Shown one piece after another: positions 1 through 7,016 of a DNA stretch of 14,065 nucleotides (within the stretch, counting starts at the first letter, position 1; every line of letters starts with the position of its first letter). The stretch lies in assembly GCA_903940375.1 (NCBI GenBank), contig CAJAKT010000409.1, positions 1-14,065 on the forward strand, in the 5' to 3' direction. Both the position numbers and the translations under genes were made by a program. The notes beneath the pieces are model-generated. The model was not told the DNA's origin. It ran no database searches and saw only the letters and a list, made by a program, of their open reading frames with translations. The stretch comes from an uncultured bacterium (GTDB lineage: Bacteria > Actinomycetota > Actinomycetes > S36-B12).

Positions 1-1
1 C

Positions 2-3000
2 CCGAACGAGTGGCTCGTCGACGAGATCTACGAGCAGTTCCTCGCCGACCGCAGCAGCGTCGATCCGGCCTGGTGGGAGTTCTTCGAGGGCTACACCCCA
101 CCGGACTTCTCACCCCTGGCTGCCCGACCGGCAGCGGCACCGGTACCGGCGGTCGTCGAGCCTGCGCCCGTACCGTCGACGCACCTGGTACCCGGCGCCA
201 CCAGCCTGCCGGCCACCCCCGCGCCCGCGGCCGAGGCCGACATCGTCGTCCTCAAGGGCCCGTCCGCCCGCGTCGTCGACAACATGGAGGCCAGCCTCAC
301 CGTTCCGACCGCGACCAGCGTGCGCGCCGTCCCCGCCAAGCTGCTCATGGACAACCGCACCGTCATCAACAACCACCTCGCCCGCGGCCGCGGTGGCAAG
401 GTCTCGTTCACGCACCTGATCGGCTACGCGATCGTCCGGGCCCTCGCCGACGTCCCAGCGATGAACAACGCGTTCACCGAGAGTGACGGCAAGCCGGCGG
501 TCCAGCGCAACCACGACGTGAACCTCGGGCTCGCCATCGACCTTGCCAAGCCCGACGGCACCCGGCAGCTGCTCGTGCCGAATATCAAGGGCGCGCAGGG
601 CATGGACTTCGCCGGCTTCTGGGCGACATACGAGGACCTCGTCCGCAAGGCCCGCGGCGGGAAGCTCCAGGTCAGCGACTTCCTCGGCACCACGATCTCG
701 CTCACCAACCCCGGCACGATCGGCACGCAGCTCTCCGTCGCGCGCCTGATGGCCGGCCAGGGCTGCATCGTCGGCGTCGGCGCGATGGAGTACCCGGCCG
801 AGTGGCAGGGGGCATCGTCGGAGTCCCTCGCGCGCAATGCCGTCTCCAAGATCCTGACGCTCACCAGCACCTACGATCACCGCATCATCCAGGGCGCGCA
901 GTCGGGTGAGTTCCTTCGCCGCATCCATGCGCTGCTTCTCGGCGAGGATGATTTCTACGGGGAGATCTTCCGCTCGCTGCGGATCCCCTACGAGCCGATC
1001 CGCTGGGCCCAGGACATCTCGGCCGGCCACGAGACCGACCTCAGCAAGACCGTCCGCGTGCAGGAGGTCATCCACGCCTACCGGGTGCGCGGTCACCTGA
1101 TGTCCGACACGAACCCCCTTGAGTACGAACAGCGCATGCACCCGGATCTCGACGTGCTGCAGCATGGTCTGACGCTCTGGGACCTCGATCGCGAGTTCGC
1201 CACGGGCGGCTTCGGCGGCCGCCCGCTCATGAAGCTCCGCGAGATCCTCGGCGTGCTGCGCGACTCCTACACGCGCACCGTCGGTATCGAGTACATGCAT
1301 ATCCAGGATCCCGACCAGCGCGAGTGGATCCAGGACCGCGTCGAGGCCCCGCACGAGCGAACGCATCGCGATGAGCAGCTGCGCATCCTGCACAAGCTCA
1401 ACGAGGCCGAGGCGCTCGAGTCCTTCCTGCAGACCAAGTACGTCGGGCAGAAGCGCTTCTCCCTCGAGGGCAGCGAGTCCCTCATCCCCCTGCTCGACGC
1501 GGTGCTCATCTGCTCGTCCAACGACAGCATCGTCGAGGTCGCGATCGGCATGCCGCACCGCGGCCGCCTCAACGTGCTCACCAACATCGCCGGCAAGTCG
1601 TACGGGCAGGTGTTCCGCGAGTTCGAGGGCGACTTCGGCGACGACCAGGTGCAGGGTTCGGGAGACGTGAAGTACCACCTGGGCACCAGTGGGCACTTCA
1701 CCGCGCCCGACGGCTCCCAGACCCGCGTCTACCTCGCCGCCAACCCGTCGCACCTCGAGGCCGTCAACCCCGTGCTCGAGGGCATCGTCCGCGCCAAGCA
1801 GGACCGTCTCCCGCGCGAGGACGCCTTCAACGTGCTGCCCGTCCTCATCCATGGCGATGCGGCGTTCGCCGGCCAGGGCGTCGTCGCCGAGACCCTGCAG
1901 ATGTCGCAGATCCAGGGCTACCGCACCGGCGGCACGATCCATGTCGTCGTCAACAACCAGGTCGGTTTCACGACCAGCCCCAAGTACAGCCGCTCGTCGG
2001 TCTACTCGACCGATGTCGCCCGGATGATCCAGGCCCCGATCTTCCACGTCAACGGCGACGATCCCGAGGCCGTCGTCCGCGTGGCCGAGCTCGCCTTCGC
2101 GTATCGGCAGACCTTCCACAAGGACGTCGTCATCGACCTGGTCACCTACCGCAAGCGCGGACACAACGAGGCCGACGACCCGTCACTCACTCAGCCGCTG
2201 ATGTACGCGATCATCGATCAGAAGCGCTCAGTGCGTAAGCACTACACCGAGTCGCTCATCGGTCGCGGCGACATCACGCTTGAGGAAGCCGAGACTGCGC
2301 TGCGCCACTTCCAGGAGCAGCTCGAGCGGATCTTCCAGGAGACGCGCTCCGACGACGGCCAGGCGGCATTCAGCCCGTCGAAGGCCGATGTCGTGTCGGA
2401 TGGCCAGCGCACGCTGACCCCGCAGGTGGCGGCGGCCGAGATCGACACCCTCATCACCCAGGATCAGATCGACACCGTCATCGCCTCGCAGCTGACGATG
2501 CCCGAGGACTTCACCGTGCATCCGCGCCTGCAGCCGCAGTTGCAGCGCCGATCAACGATGGTGAATGAGGACGCGATCGACTGGGGCATGGCCGAGGCCC
2601 TCGCCATCGGCGGGCTGCTGATGGAGGGTCGCACCATCCGGCTCGCCGGCCAGGACGTGCGTCGCGGCACGTTCGGGCACCGCCACATGGTCATCGTCGA
2701 CAAGGAGACCGGCTGGCAGTACAAGCCGCTCAAGCAGTGCTACCGCGGCGACGGCAAGCTCTATGTCTACGACTCCCTGCTCAGCGAGTACGCAGCCATG
2801 GGCTTCGAGTACGGCTACAGCGTCGCGCGGCCCGATGCCCTCGTCATCTGGGAGGCGCAGTTCGGTGACTTCGCCGACGGTGCGCAGACCATCATCGACG
2901 AGTTCATCTCGTCGGCCGAGCAGAAGTGGGGCCAGCGCTCGTCGCTGACACTCCTGCTCCCGCATGGCTTCGAGGGCCAGGGGCCCGACCACTCGTCCGC

Positions 3001-3589
3001 CCGCATCGAGCGCTATCTGCAGTTGTGCGCGCAGGACAACATGGTCGTCGCGATGCCGAGTACGCCGGCGTCGTACTTCCACATCCTGCGGCTGCAGGCC
3101 AATGCCAAGATCGTGCGCCCGCTCATCGTCTTCACGCCGAAATCACTGCTGCGCTCGAAGCAGGCCGTCTCGAACAAGGCGGAGTTCACCAGCGGTCACT
3201 TCCACCCGCTGATCACCGACCCCGCATTCGAGGGTCCGCAGATCCGCAAGGTGCTGATGTGCAGCGGCAAGGTCTACTACGACCTGGCGAACTACCGGGC
3301 GGAGCACGGCATCACCGATGTCGCGATCATGCGGTTCGAGCGGCTCTACCCGCTGCCGTTCCGCACGCTGCCGCCGGCTTTGCTGCAGTACCCAGAGGCC
3401 GAGCTCACGTGGGTCCAGGAGGAGCCGGCCAACCAGGGTGCCTGGAGCTTCGTCGCGATGAACCTGCCGGAGATCATCAACCGGCCGGTGTTCGGTGTCT
3501 CACGTCCCGCGTCATCGTCGCCCGCCGTCGGCACGCATCAGCGGCACGAGCAGGAGCAGCGCGACCTTGTCGCGCGGGCGTTCGCGTAG
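2..3589 (+). CDS. kgd: Multifunctional 2-oxoglutarate decarboxylase/dehydrogenase E1 with fused succinyltransferase domain (5' partial)
   Basis: This is the actinobacterial SucA/Kgd fusion, which converts 2-oxoglutarate to succinic semialdehyde, succinyl-CoA or 2-hydroxy-3-oxoadipate using thiamine diphosphate. The frame is open from the left edge and already reads NEWLVDEIYEQFL, the usual N-terminal helix, so only a few codons are missing; about 1195 residues are visible, close to the roughly 1230 of mycobacterial Kgd. A Pro/Ala linker (visible residues about 35-75) leads into an E2-type acyltransferase domain with the catalytic motif YDHRIIQGAQSG (His codon at 878-880). The E1 part follows, with GMPHRGRLNVL, the thiamine-binding GDAAFAGQG (from 1853), NNQVGFTT (from 1952) and YRKRGHNEADDPS. 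There is no lipoyl domain, as is normal for this family. In relatives the FHA protein GarA/OdhI inhibits it and acetyl-CoA activates it; that is family knowledge. The methionine codon at 284 is internal, not the start. Confidence 0.97.
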   Translation, partial: PNEWLVDEIYEQFLADRSSVDPAWWEFFEGYTPPDFSPLAARPAAAPVPAVVEPAPVPSTHLVPGATSLPATPAPAAEADIVVLKGPSARVVDNMEASLTVPTATSVRAVPAKLLMDNRTVINNHLARGRGGKVSFTHLIGYAIVRALADVPAMNNAFTESDGKPAVQRNHDVNLGLAIDLAKPDGTRQLLVPNIKGAQGMDFAGFWATYEDLVRKARGGKLQVSDFLGTTISLTNPGTIGTQLSVARLMAGQGCIVGVGAMEYPAEWQGASSESLARNAVSKILTLTSTYDHRIIQGAQSGEFLRRIHALLLGEDDFYGEIFRSLRIPYEPIRWAQDISAGHETDLSKTVRVQEVIHAYRVRGHLMSDTNPLEYEQRMHPDLDVLQHGLTLWDLDREFATGGFGGRPLMKLREILGVLRDSYTRTVGIEYMHIQDPDQREWIQDRVEAPHERTHRDEQLRILHKLNEAEALESFLQTKYVGQKRFSLEGSESLIPLLDAVLICSSNDSIVEVAIGMPHRGRLNVLTNIAGKSYGQVFREFEGDFGDDQVQGSGDVKYHLGTSGHFTAPDGSQTRVYLAANPSHLEAVNPVLEGIVRAKQDRLPREDAFNVLPVLIHGDAAFAGQGVVAETLQMSQIQGYRTGGTIHVVVNNQVGFTTSPKYSRSSVYSTDVARMIQAPIFHVNGDDPEAVVRVAELAFAYRQTFHKDVVIDLVTYRKRGHNEADDPSLTQPLMYAIIDQKRSVRKHYTESLIGRGDITLEEAETALRHFQEQLERIFQETRSDDGQAAFSPSKADVVSDGQRTLTPQVAAAEIDTLITQDQIDTVIASQLTMPEDFTVHPRLQPQLQRRSTMVNEDAIDWGMAEALAIGGLLMEGRTIRLAGQDVRRGTFGHRHMVIVDKETGWQYKPLKQCYRGDGKLYVYDSLLSEYAAMGFEYGYSVARPDALVIWEAQFGDFADGAQTIIDEFISSAEQKWGQRSSLTLLLPHGFEGQGPDHSSARIERYLQLCAQDNMVVAMPSTPASYFHILRLQANAKIVRPLIVFTPKSLLRSKQAVSNKAEFTSGHFHPLITDPAFEGPQIRKVLMCSGKVYYDLANYRAEHGITDVAIMRFERLYPLPFRTLPPALLQYPEAELTWVQEEPANQGAWSFVAMNLPEIINRPVFGVSRPASSSPAVGTHQRHEQEQRDLVARAFA

Positions 3590-3591
3590 TC

Positions 3592-3777
3592 GTGTACTTC
3601 ACCGATCGGGGCATCGAGGAACTCGAGAAGCGACGTGGCGAGGAGGACGTCTCCATCGCCTGGGTCGCCGAGCGGCTGCGTGAGTTCGTCGACCTGAACC
3701 CGGAGTTCGAGACGCCGATCGAGCGGTTCGCGACCTGGCTTGCTCGTGACGACGAGGACGACGACACCGACAGTTAG
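3592..3777 (+). CDS. Small acidic protein directly after kgd, DUF6104-like
   Basis: A 61-residue protein starts at a GTG (VYFTDRGIEELEKRRG) 2 nt after the kgd stop codon, so it is probably co-transcribed and translationally coupled with kgd; I see no good Shine-Dalgarno sequence. The middle predicts as amphipathic helix (ERLREFVDL...FATWLARDDEDD), and the last ten residues are almost all Asp, Glu, Ser and Thr. No membrane segment, signal peptide or cysteine is present. From memory it matches the DUF6104 family, small actinobacterial proteins that begin with xYFTDRGIEELE and that I recall next to kgd in other genomes. The function is unknown; a role linked to Kgd is inferred only from position. 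The same frame stays open upstream inside kgd, but that stretch is a shadow. Confidence 0.78.
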   Translation: MYFTDRGIEELEKRRGEEDVSIAWVAERLREFVDLNPEFETPIERFATWLARDDEDDDTDS

Positions 3778-3805
3778 CCCGCCTCGCACCGGCACCGCCC
3801 GCCCA

Positions 3806-3908
3806 CCCCGCATGCTGCGTCACTCGTGGCTGCTCCCACCACCCATCTGCGTCACTCGTGGCTGCTCCGCGTCCGATTTGTCCAGCCACGCGTGACGCAG
3901 ATGCGGGG
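3806..3908. repeat. Three-arm repeat: two direct arms and one inverted arm between convergent genes
   Basis: This fills most of the 143-nt non-coding gap between the DUF6104-like gene and vapC, which converge here. CTGCGTCACTCGTGGCTG occurs at 3815-3832 and again at 3847-3864, with 4 further identical bases after each copy. The inverted version CAGCCACGCGTGACGCAG lies at 3883-3900, one mismatch from a perfect partner. Pairing extends outward for both forward arms: 3844-3864 pairs with 3883-3903, and 3806-3832 pairs with 3883-3908 with one bulged base. The two hairpins are therefore mutually exclusive. There is no T-run, so it is not a classical intrinsic terminator, although it may end transcription from both sides. 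Confidence 0.85.
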
Positions 3909-3920
3909 CTGACGCGGGGG

Positions 3921-4319
3921 TCAGGCGGCGGGGACGGCCAGCACCGGCAGGCCAACCGAAGCGCACGCCTGCTCGAGGCGCTCGTCGAAGGTGATCATCA
4001 CATCGGCACCAACGCGCAGCGCCGTGGCCAGGTGAAGGGCATCCAGACTGCGCAGTCGTGGACCGGGCAGCAACCCCGCAGCTCGATAGACACCGGCATC
4101 CAACTCGACCATGGCTAGCCGGTCGAGAAGTGCGGTAACGGATTCCTGCGACGTCGACTCGCGCACGGCAATGCGCCGGAGTTCGGTCTCGATAAGCCAC
4201 CCGGCGAGCAGCGTCCCGCCCCGCTCGGCGAACGAGTCGAACAGCGCATCGACGGCCTCTGATCCGGGCTCCCGCGCCAGCAGCTTGGCCGCCGCCGAAG
4301 AATCGACGTAGGCAATCAT
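3921..4319 (-). CDS. vapC: VapC-type PIN-domain toxin ribonuclease
   Basis: A 132-residue PIN-domain protein, the usual size for VapC, predicted to be a Mg2+-dependent endoribonuclease that cuts tRNA or rRNA when its antitoxin is lost. The acidic pocket is intact: Asp6 in MIAYVDSSAAAK, Glu46 in WLIETELRR, Asp93 in SLDALHLATAL and Asp112 in TFDERL. Its ATG overlaps the stop codon of the antitoxin gene by 4 nt (ATGA at 4316-4319), typical of a coupled toxin-antitoxin operon. The target RNA cannot be read from the sequence. No signal peptide or membrane segment is seen. Codon use looks like that of the neighbouring genes, so recent transfer is not evident. Confidence 0.92.
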   Translation of the reverse strand: MIAYVDSSAAAKLLAREPGSEAVDALFDSFAERGGTLLAGWLIETELRRIAVRESTSQESVTALLDRLAMVELDAGVYRAAGLLPGPRLRSLDALHLATALRVGADVMITFDERLEQACASVGLPVLAVPAA

Positions 4320-4585
4320 CGCTCACCTCTGAGTTCGTCGAGGATCTCGAGAACGGGCTGCGACAGGTCCCACTTGGGGATGCTGCTGAAATCGCCAGGC
4401 TGGCGCGCCTGCGTGACCGTGAGTCCGCCGAAAGGCGGTCTCCCTGCCGGAACGAGTTCGGCAACCGGCTGCCCGTTGTTGGTGATCGTGAACGACTCCC
4501 CGGCCGCCACGGCACGCAGGATCTCGCCGCTGTTGTTGCGCAGTTCGCGGTGGCTGATGGTCCGGTGGCCCGTGGTCGTCGTCAC
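4316..4585 (-). CDS. vapB: YefM/Phd-type antitoxin of the VapC partner
   Basis: An 89-residue antitoxin. The N-terminal half (TISHRELRNNSGEILRAV, then GESFTITNNGQPVAELVP) is the YefM/Phd DNA-binding and dimerisation fold. The C-terminal tail (residues about 55-89, ending LEILDELRGER) is the likely toxin-binding part. I chose the GTG at 4583-4585 because a strong Shine-Dalgarno, GGAGGT (4591-4596), sits 5 nt upstream; a longer reading to 4615 would run through the promoter and adds MCYGVLRRCR, which does not resemble the family. Together with the toxin it should bind its own promoter and repress the operon; a tandem repeat lies just upstream. Confidence 0.88.
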   Translation of the reverse strand: MTTTTGHRTISHRELRNNSGEILRAVAAGESFTITNNGQPVAELVPAGRPPFGGLTVTQARQPGDFSSIPKWDLSQPVLEILDELRGER

Positions 4586-4594
4586 TCGACACCT

Positions 4595-4614
4595 CCGTAG
4601 CACACCGTAGCACA
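4595..4614 (-). promoter_or_regulatory. Tandem 10-bp repeat overlapping the vapBC promoter, likely autoregulatory operator
   Basis: On the minus strand TGTGCTACGG occurs twice in a row, immediately before the antitoxin Shine-Dalgarno sequence. A -10-like TAGTGT lies at 4617-4612 and overlaps the first copy; a second candidate, TACGGT, spans the junction of the copies. A protein binding the repeat would block RNA polymerase, which fits toxin-antitoxin autoregulation. The repeat is seen directly; the operator role is inferred. Confidence 0.6.
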
Positions 4615-4622
4615 CTACCCCG

Positions 4623-5591
4623 TCAGCGCGTCAGCACCAGCTTGCCGCGGACATCACCATCGTTCATGACGGCGAACGCCTCGGCCGCCTGCTCCATCGG
4701 CAGCACCCGGTCGATCACCGGACGCACGCCGGTGCGCACGAGCAGGTCGACGAGGTCGCGCAGCTGCTGCAGCGTGCCCATGGTCGAGCCGACGATGGTG
4801 AGCTGAAGGAAGAAGACGCGGTTCAGGTCAGCGGGCGGGTTCGGACCGGATGTCGCGCCGGATATGACGATCCGGCCACCGGGGCGCAGCGCCTTCATCG
4901 AGTGACTCCACGTCGCCTCGCCCACGGTCTCCATGACGGCATCCACCTTCTCGGGCAGGCGGGCGCCCGACTCGAAAGCCGCCTCGGCACCGATCGTCAT
5001 CGCCCACGCGCGCTTGGCCTCGTCACGCGACGTGACCCAGACCCGGCGCCCGAGCGCCTTGCCCAGCACGATCAGCGCAGTGGCGACTCCCCCGCCCGCA
5101 CCCTGCACGAGCAGTAGATCCCCGGGCTGCGTACCCGACTTCTCGACGATCATCCGGTAGGCGGTGAGGTACGCGGTGGGGAGACAGGCCGCCTCCTCGA
5201 ACGTGAGTTCAGCCGGCTTGTCGACGAGGTTGTGCGCCGGCACACGGACGTACTCGGCGATCGCGCCGGGGTACCGCTCGCTGAGCAGGCTGCGCCGCGG
5301 GTCGAGGGTCTCGTCGCCGTCGCCCGCCGCCGTATCGCCGACAACGGCGTGCACGATGACCTCGCGGCCGTCGTCCGTCACCCCGGCCGCATCCGTGCCC
5401 AGGATCATCGGCACCTGCTCGGCCTTCAGCGCCTGGCCCTTCAACGCCCACACGTCATGGTGGTTCAGGCTGGCCGCCTTCACGCGCACCGTCACCCACT
5501 CGTCAGGCGTCGATGGAGCATCAAGCTCCCCAACGGCAAGGCAGGACAGCGGGTCGGTCGGGCTGATGCCAGCGGCATAGACGGCGAACAT
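4623..5591 (-). CDS. Medium-chain reductase, quinone-oxidoreductase type, without zinc sites
   Basis: A 322-residue MDR-superfamily protein, probably an NADPH-dependent reductase of quinones or enoyl-type substrates. The N-terminal GroES-like domain has SLNHHDVWALKG (41-52), with the N-x-x-D motif of quinone oxidoreductases in place of the zinc-ligand Cys. The region that carries the four-Cys structural zinc lobe in alcohol dehydrogenases (about 85-110) has no cysteine. The Rossmann fold is clear: VQGAGGGVATA (162-172). A Ser-Arg pair after the second strand (VTSRDEAKR) favours NADPH; that is inference. The tail GKLVLTR is typical. The start is supported by a TAGGGT hexamer ending 6 nt upstream, so the mRNA is probably leaderless. 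Exact substrate unknown. Confidence 0.9.
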   Translation of the reverse strand: MFAVYAAGISPTDPLSCLAVGELDAPSTPDEWVTVRVKAASLNHHDVWALKGQALKAEQVPMILGTDAAGVTDDGREVIVHAVVGDTAAGDGDETLDPRRSLLSERYPGAIAEYVRVPAHNLVDKPAELTFEEAACLPTAYLTAYRMIVEKSGTQPGDLLLVQGAGGGVATALIVLGKALGRRVWVTSRDEAKRAWAMTIGAEAAFESGARLPEKVDAVMETVGEATWSHSMKALRPGGRIVISGATSGPNPPADLNRVFFLQLTIVGSTMGTLQQLRDLVDLLVRTGVRPVIDRVLPMEQAAEAFAVMNDGDVRGKLVLTR

Positions 5592-5597
5592 GGCCCG

Positions 5598-5603
5598 ACC
5601 CTA
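5598..5603 (-). promoter_or_regulatory. -10 element TAGGGT for a leaderless reductase mRNA
   Basis: TAGGGT on the minus strand is followed by 6 nt and then the ATG at 5591, which places transcription start on the start codon. It overlaps the stop codon of sodX, so the reductase can be expressed apart from sodX. No clear -35 box is seen. Confidence 0.6.
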
Positions 5604-5909
5604 GCCATCCCCTCGTCGAAGGGGGGAATACCGCAGCACCAGACGGCCGATGACATTGCCGGGCGGCACCACACCGAACTGCCGGCTGTCCTCGCTGGCA
5701 CCCGCGTTATCCCCCAGCACCCACCAGCCGGCACCCTCGCGCCGCTCGATGCGCTTGACGATGTGGGCATGGGGGCGGGTCGGGTGCACGAGCAGGATGA
5801 CGTCCCCGGGACCCACAGCCGCGGTGCGCCGCACGAGCCACCAGTCGCCATTGCGCACCGACGGCTCCATCGACGGCCCGATGACGCGGACGCGGGTGAA
5901 CGGGAGCAC
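5601..5909 (-). CDS. sodX: S26-family nickel superoxide dismutase maturation protease
   Basis: About 102 residues, similar to SodX, the signal-peptidase-I-like serine protease thought to remove the Ni-SOD propeptide so that the nickel hook is freed. Catalytic Ser13 lies in GPSMEP and the general-base Lys52 in HIVKRI; WWVLGDNAGASEDSRQFG (62-79) is the conserved S26 box. No membrane segment is evident, as expected for a cytoplasmic maturation enzyme. The start is uncertain: I use the GTG at 5909 (AGGA 7 nt upstream, 10 residues before GPSM). In-frame starts at 5942 (ATG) and 5963 (GTG, with GGTGA 7 nt upstream) would add MPAGGTRQDGR or a longer, unfamiliar extension. It diverges from sodN, its likely substrate. 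Confidence 0.88.
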   Translation of the reverse strand: MLPFTRVRVIGPSMEPSVRNGDWWLVRRTAAVGPGDVILLVHPTRPHAHIVKRIERREGAGWWVLGDNAGASEDSRQFGVVPPGNVIGRLVLRYSPLRRGDG

Positions 5910-5948
5910 CCGCCCATCCTGCCGCGTGCCCCCGGCCGGCATCGGCGC

Positions 5949-5954
5949 TATCGT
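5949..5954 (+). promoter_or_regulatory. Probable -10 element TATCGT for sodN
   Basis: TATCGT lies 32 nt before the sodN ATG, giving a short leader that contains AAGGAG (5977-5982) 4 nt before the start. No clear -35 box or metal-regulator operator is visible. Ni-SOD genes are often controlled by nickel through Nur in relatives, but I see no convincing Nur box here. Confidence 0.45.
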
Positions 5955-5986
5955 CTGCAGCACCGAAACGTCACCGAAGGAGTCCC

Positions 5987-6400
5987 ATGCTCAAGCGTCT
6001 GGTCACGACCGTGCTCGCCCCTCGCACCACCGCCTACGCCCACTGCGATCTGCCCTGCGGCATCTACGACCCCGCCCAGGCCCGCCTCGAGGCAGAGTCC
6101 GTCAAGGCCTGCATGGTCAAGTACCACGGATCCGATGACCCGGAGTTCAAGGCCCGCGCGATCTCCATCAAGGAAGAGCGCTCGCACATGGTCAAGGAGC
6201 ACCTGTGGGTGCTGTGGACCGACTACTTCAAGGCCCCGCACTTCGCGGCCTACCCCCAGCTGAACGACCTGTTCAACCAGGCCACCAAGCTGGCTGGCGC
6301 CGGCGGCACGAAGGGCACGACCGATGTGGCCGTCGCCGACGAGCTGCTCGCCAAGATCGACGAGATCGCCGTGATCTTCTGGGAGACGAAGAAGGCCTGA
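5987..6400 (+). CDS. sodN: Nickel-containing superoxide dismutase precursor
   Basis: A 137-residue Ni-SOD precursor that dismutates superoxide to oxygen and peroxide in the cytoplasm. An 18-residue propeptide (MLKRLVTTVLAPRTTAYA) precedes the nickel hook HCDLPCGIYDP. After cleavage the mature 119-residue chain starts with His1; Cys2 and Cys6 bind nickel, and Tyr9 lies at the active site. The rest matches the Streptomyces enzyme closely (LWTDYFKAPHF, and the C-terminus IFWETKKA). The propeptide has no hydrophobic core, so it is a maturation propeptide rather than an export signal. It is divergent from sodX; the products are expected to act together. A long hairpin follows 15 nt after the stop codon. 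Confidence 0.97.
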   Translation: MLKRLVTTVLAPRTTAYAHCDLPCGIYDPAQARLEAESVKACMVKYHGSDDPEFKARAISIKEERSHMVKEHLWVLWTDYFKAPHFAAYPQLNDLFNQATKLAGAGGTKGTTDVAVADELLAKIDEIAVIFWETKKA

Positions 6401-6415
6401 TCTCCCCCGCGCCAT

Positions 6416-6481
6416 CCGATGCCTCGTCACTCGTGGGGGTCTTCGCCGCTAGGCGGAGCCCCACGAATGACGAGGCATCGG
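6416..6481. repeat. Long intergenic hairpin after sodN, same family as the 3806-3908 repeat
   Basis: The left arm 6416-6438 pairs with the right arm 6459-6481 over 23 bp with one mismatch. After a 2-nt bulge the stem continues for 7 bp (6441-6447 with 6452-6458) and closes on the tetraloop GCTA. The arm contains ATGCCTCGTCACTCGTGG, which matches ATGCTGCGTCACTCGTGG of the other locus at 16 of 18 positions. There is no T-run. It probably acts as a sodN terminator or mRNA stabiliser. Its right arm also reaches the expected -35 region of the next promoter. Confidence 0.88.
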
Positions 6482-6494
6482 CCTGTCGGGGCCC

Positions 6495-6500
6495 TAGGGT
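6495..6500 (+). promoter_or_regulatory. -10 element TAGGGT for the GNAT-rsbW-sigF operon
   Basis: TAGGGT is followed by GGCGGG and then the ATG at 6507, giving a leaderless start. The spacing and hexamer are the same as at the reductase gene. The -35 position falls in the right arm of the upstream hairpin. Confidence 0.6.
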
Positions 6501-6506
6501 GGCGGG

Positions 6507-7016
6507 ATGCCACAGGACGCAGGACTGATCCGCCGCGCCACCTCCGAAGATGTCGCCGAGATCGTGCTCATGGTGCGCGAGCTTGCCGAGTACGAGAAGG
6601 CACTCGACGAGGCCACCGCCACCGAGGAGCAGTTCCAAAGAGCCCTGTTCGGCCCCGATCCCAAGGTCTTCGCCCATGTGGTGGAGCACGAGACCCCCGA
6701 TGGCCGACGGCTGGGCGGGTTCGCGATGTGGTTCCTCAACTTCTCGACCTGGCTCGGCGTCCACGGCCTCTACCTCGAGGACCTGTACGTCCGCCCTGAG
6801 CTGCGCGGCACCGGCTACGGAAAGGCTCTTCTGGCGACCCTGGCACAGGAATGTGTCGACAACGGCTACGGCCGGCTGGAATGGTGGGTCCTTGACTGGA
6901 ACGAGCCGGCACTGGGCTTCTACGGCAGCCTCGGTGCGATGCCGATGGACGAATGGACGGTGCACCGCGTCACCGGAGATGACCTGACGCGGCTCGCGAG
7001 CGGAGGAACCCCATGA
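6507..7016 (+). CDS. GNAT acetyltransferase, spermidine/spermine N1-acetyltransferase-like
   Basis: A 169-residue acetyl-CoA-dependent N-acetyltransferase. The best family match from memory is the SSAT/thialysine type that acetylates small diamines. The order is typical: IRRATSEDVAEI (8-19), WLGVHGLYLEDLYVRPELRG (82-101), the acetyl-CoA pyrophosphate loop RGTGYG (100-105), and WNEPALGFYGSLGA (131-144) with Tyr139 as the likely general acid. There is no membrane or signal segment. The ATG is 6 nt after a TAGGGT hexamer. The stop codon overlaps the anti-sigma start by 4 nt (ATGA), so it is the first gene of the rsbW-sigF operon, which suggests a stress role. The substrate is not proven. Confidence 0.9.
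   Translation: MPQDAGLIRRATSEDVAEIVLMVRELAEYEKALDEATATEEQFQRALFGPDPKVFAHVVEHETPDGRRLGGFAMWFLNFSTWLGVHGLYLEDLYVRPELRGTGYGKALLATLAQECVDNGYGRLEWWVLDWNEPALGFYGSLGAMPMDEWTVHRVTGDDLTRLASGGTP

Noticed and set aside
110..2164. 684-codon open frame on the minus strand inside kgd
   Set aside because: It is antisense to a clearly conserved gene, has repetitive Asp/Val/Leu/Gly composition typical of the complement of GC-rich codons, and shows no domain.
2926..3777. Long frame that ends with the DUF6104-like protein
   Set aside because: Only the part from 3592 resembles a protein family; the upstream part overlaps kgd in another frame and is Arg/Ala/Pro-rich.
3806..3908. Possible CRISPR-like array because of repeated 22-bp units
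   Set aside because: Only two direct copies and one inverted copy, with a 10-nt gap between the direct copies; no spacer periodicity and no cas genes.
4623..5591. Zinc-dependent alcohol dehydrogenase
   Set aside because: The catalytic Cys position is Asn (NHHD) and the structural zinc cysteines are absent, so it fits the zinc-less quinone-reductase branch.
5232..6263. 343-codon plus-strand frame across the reductase, sodX and the start of sodN
   Set aside because: It crosses three recognised genes and reads as low-complexity Arg/Pro/Ser/Thr; it is a GC-rich shadow.
6416..6481. Classical rho-independent terminator
   Set aside because: The stem is very long and no T-run follows on either strand; a termination role is possible but not by the standard signature.
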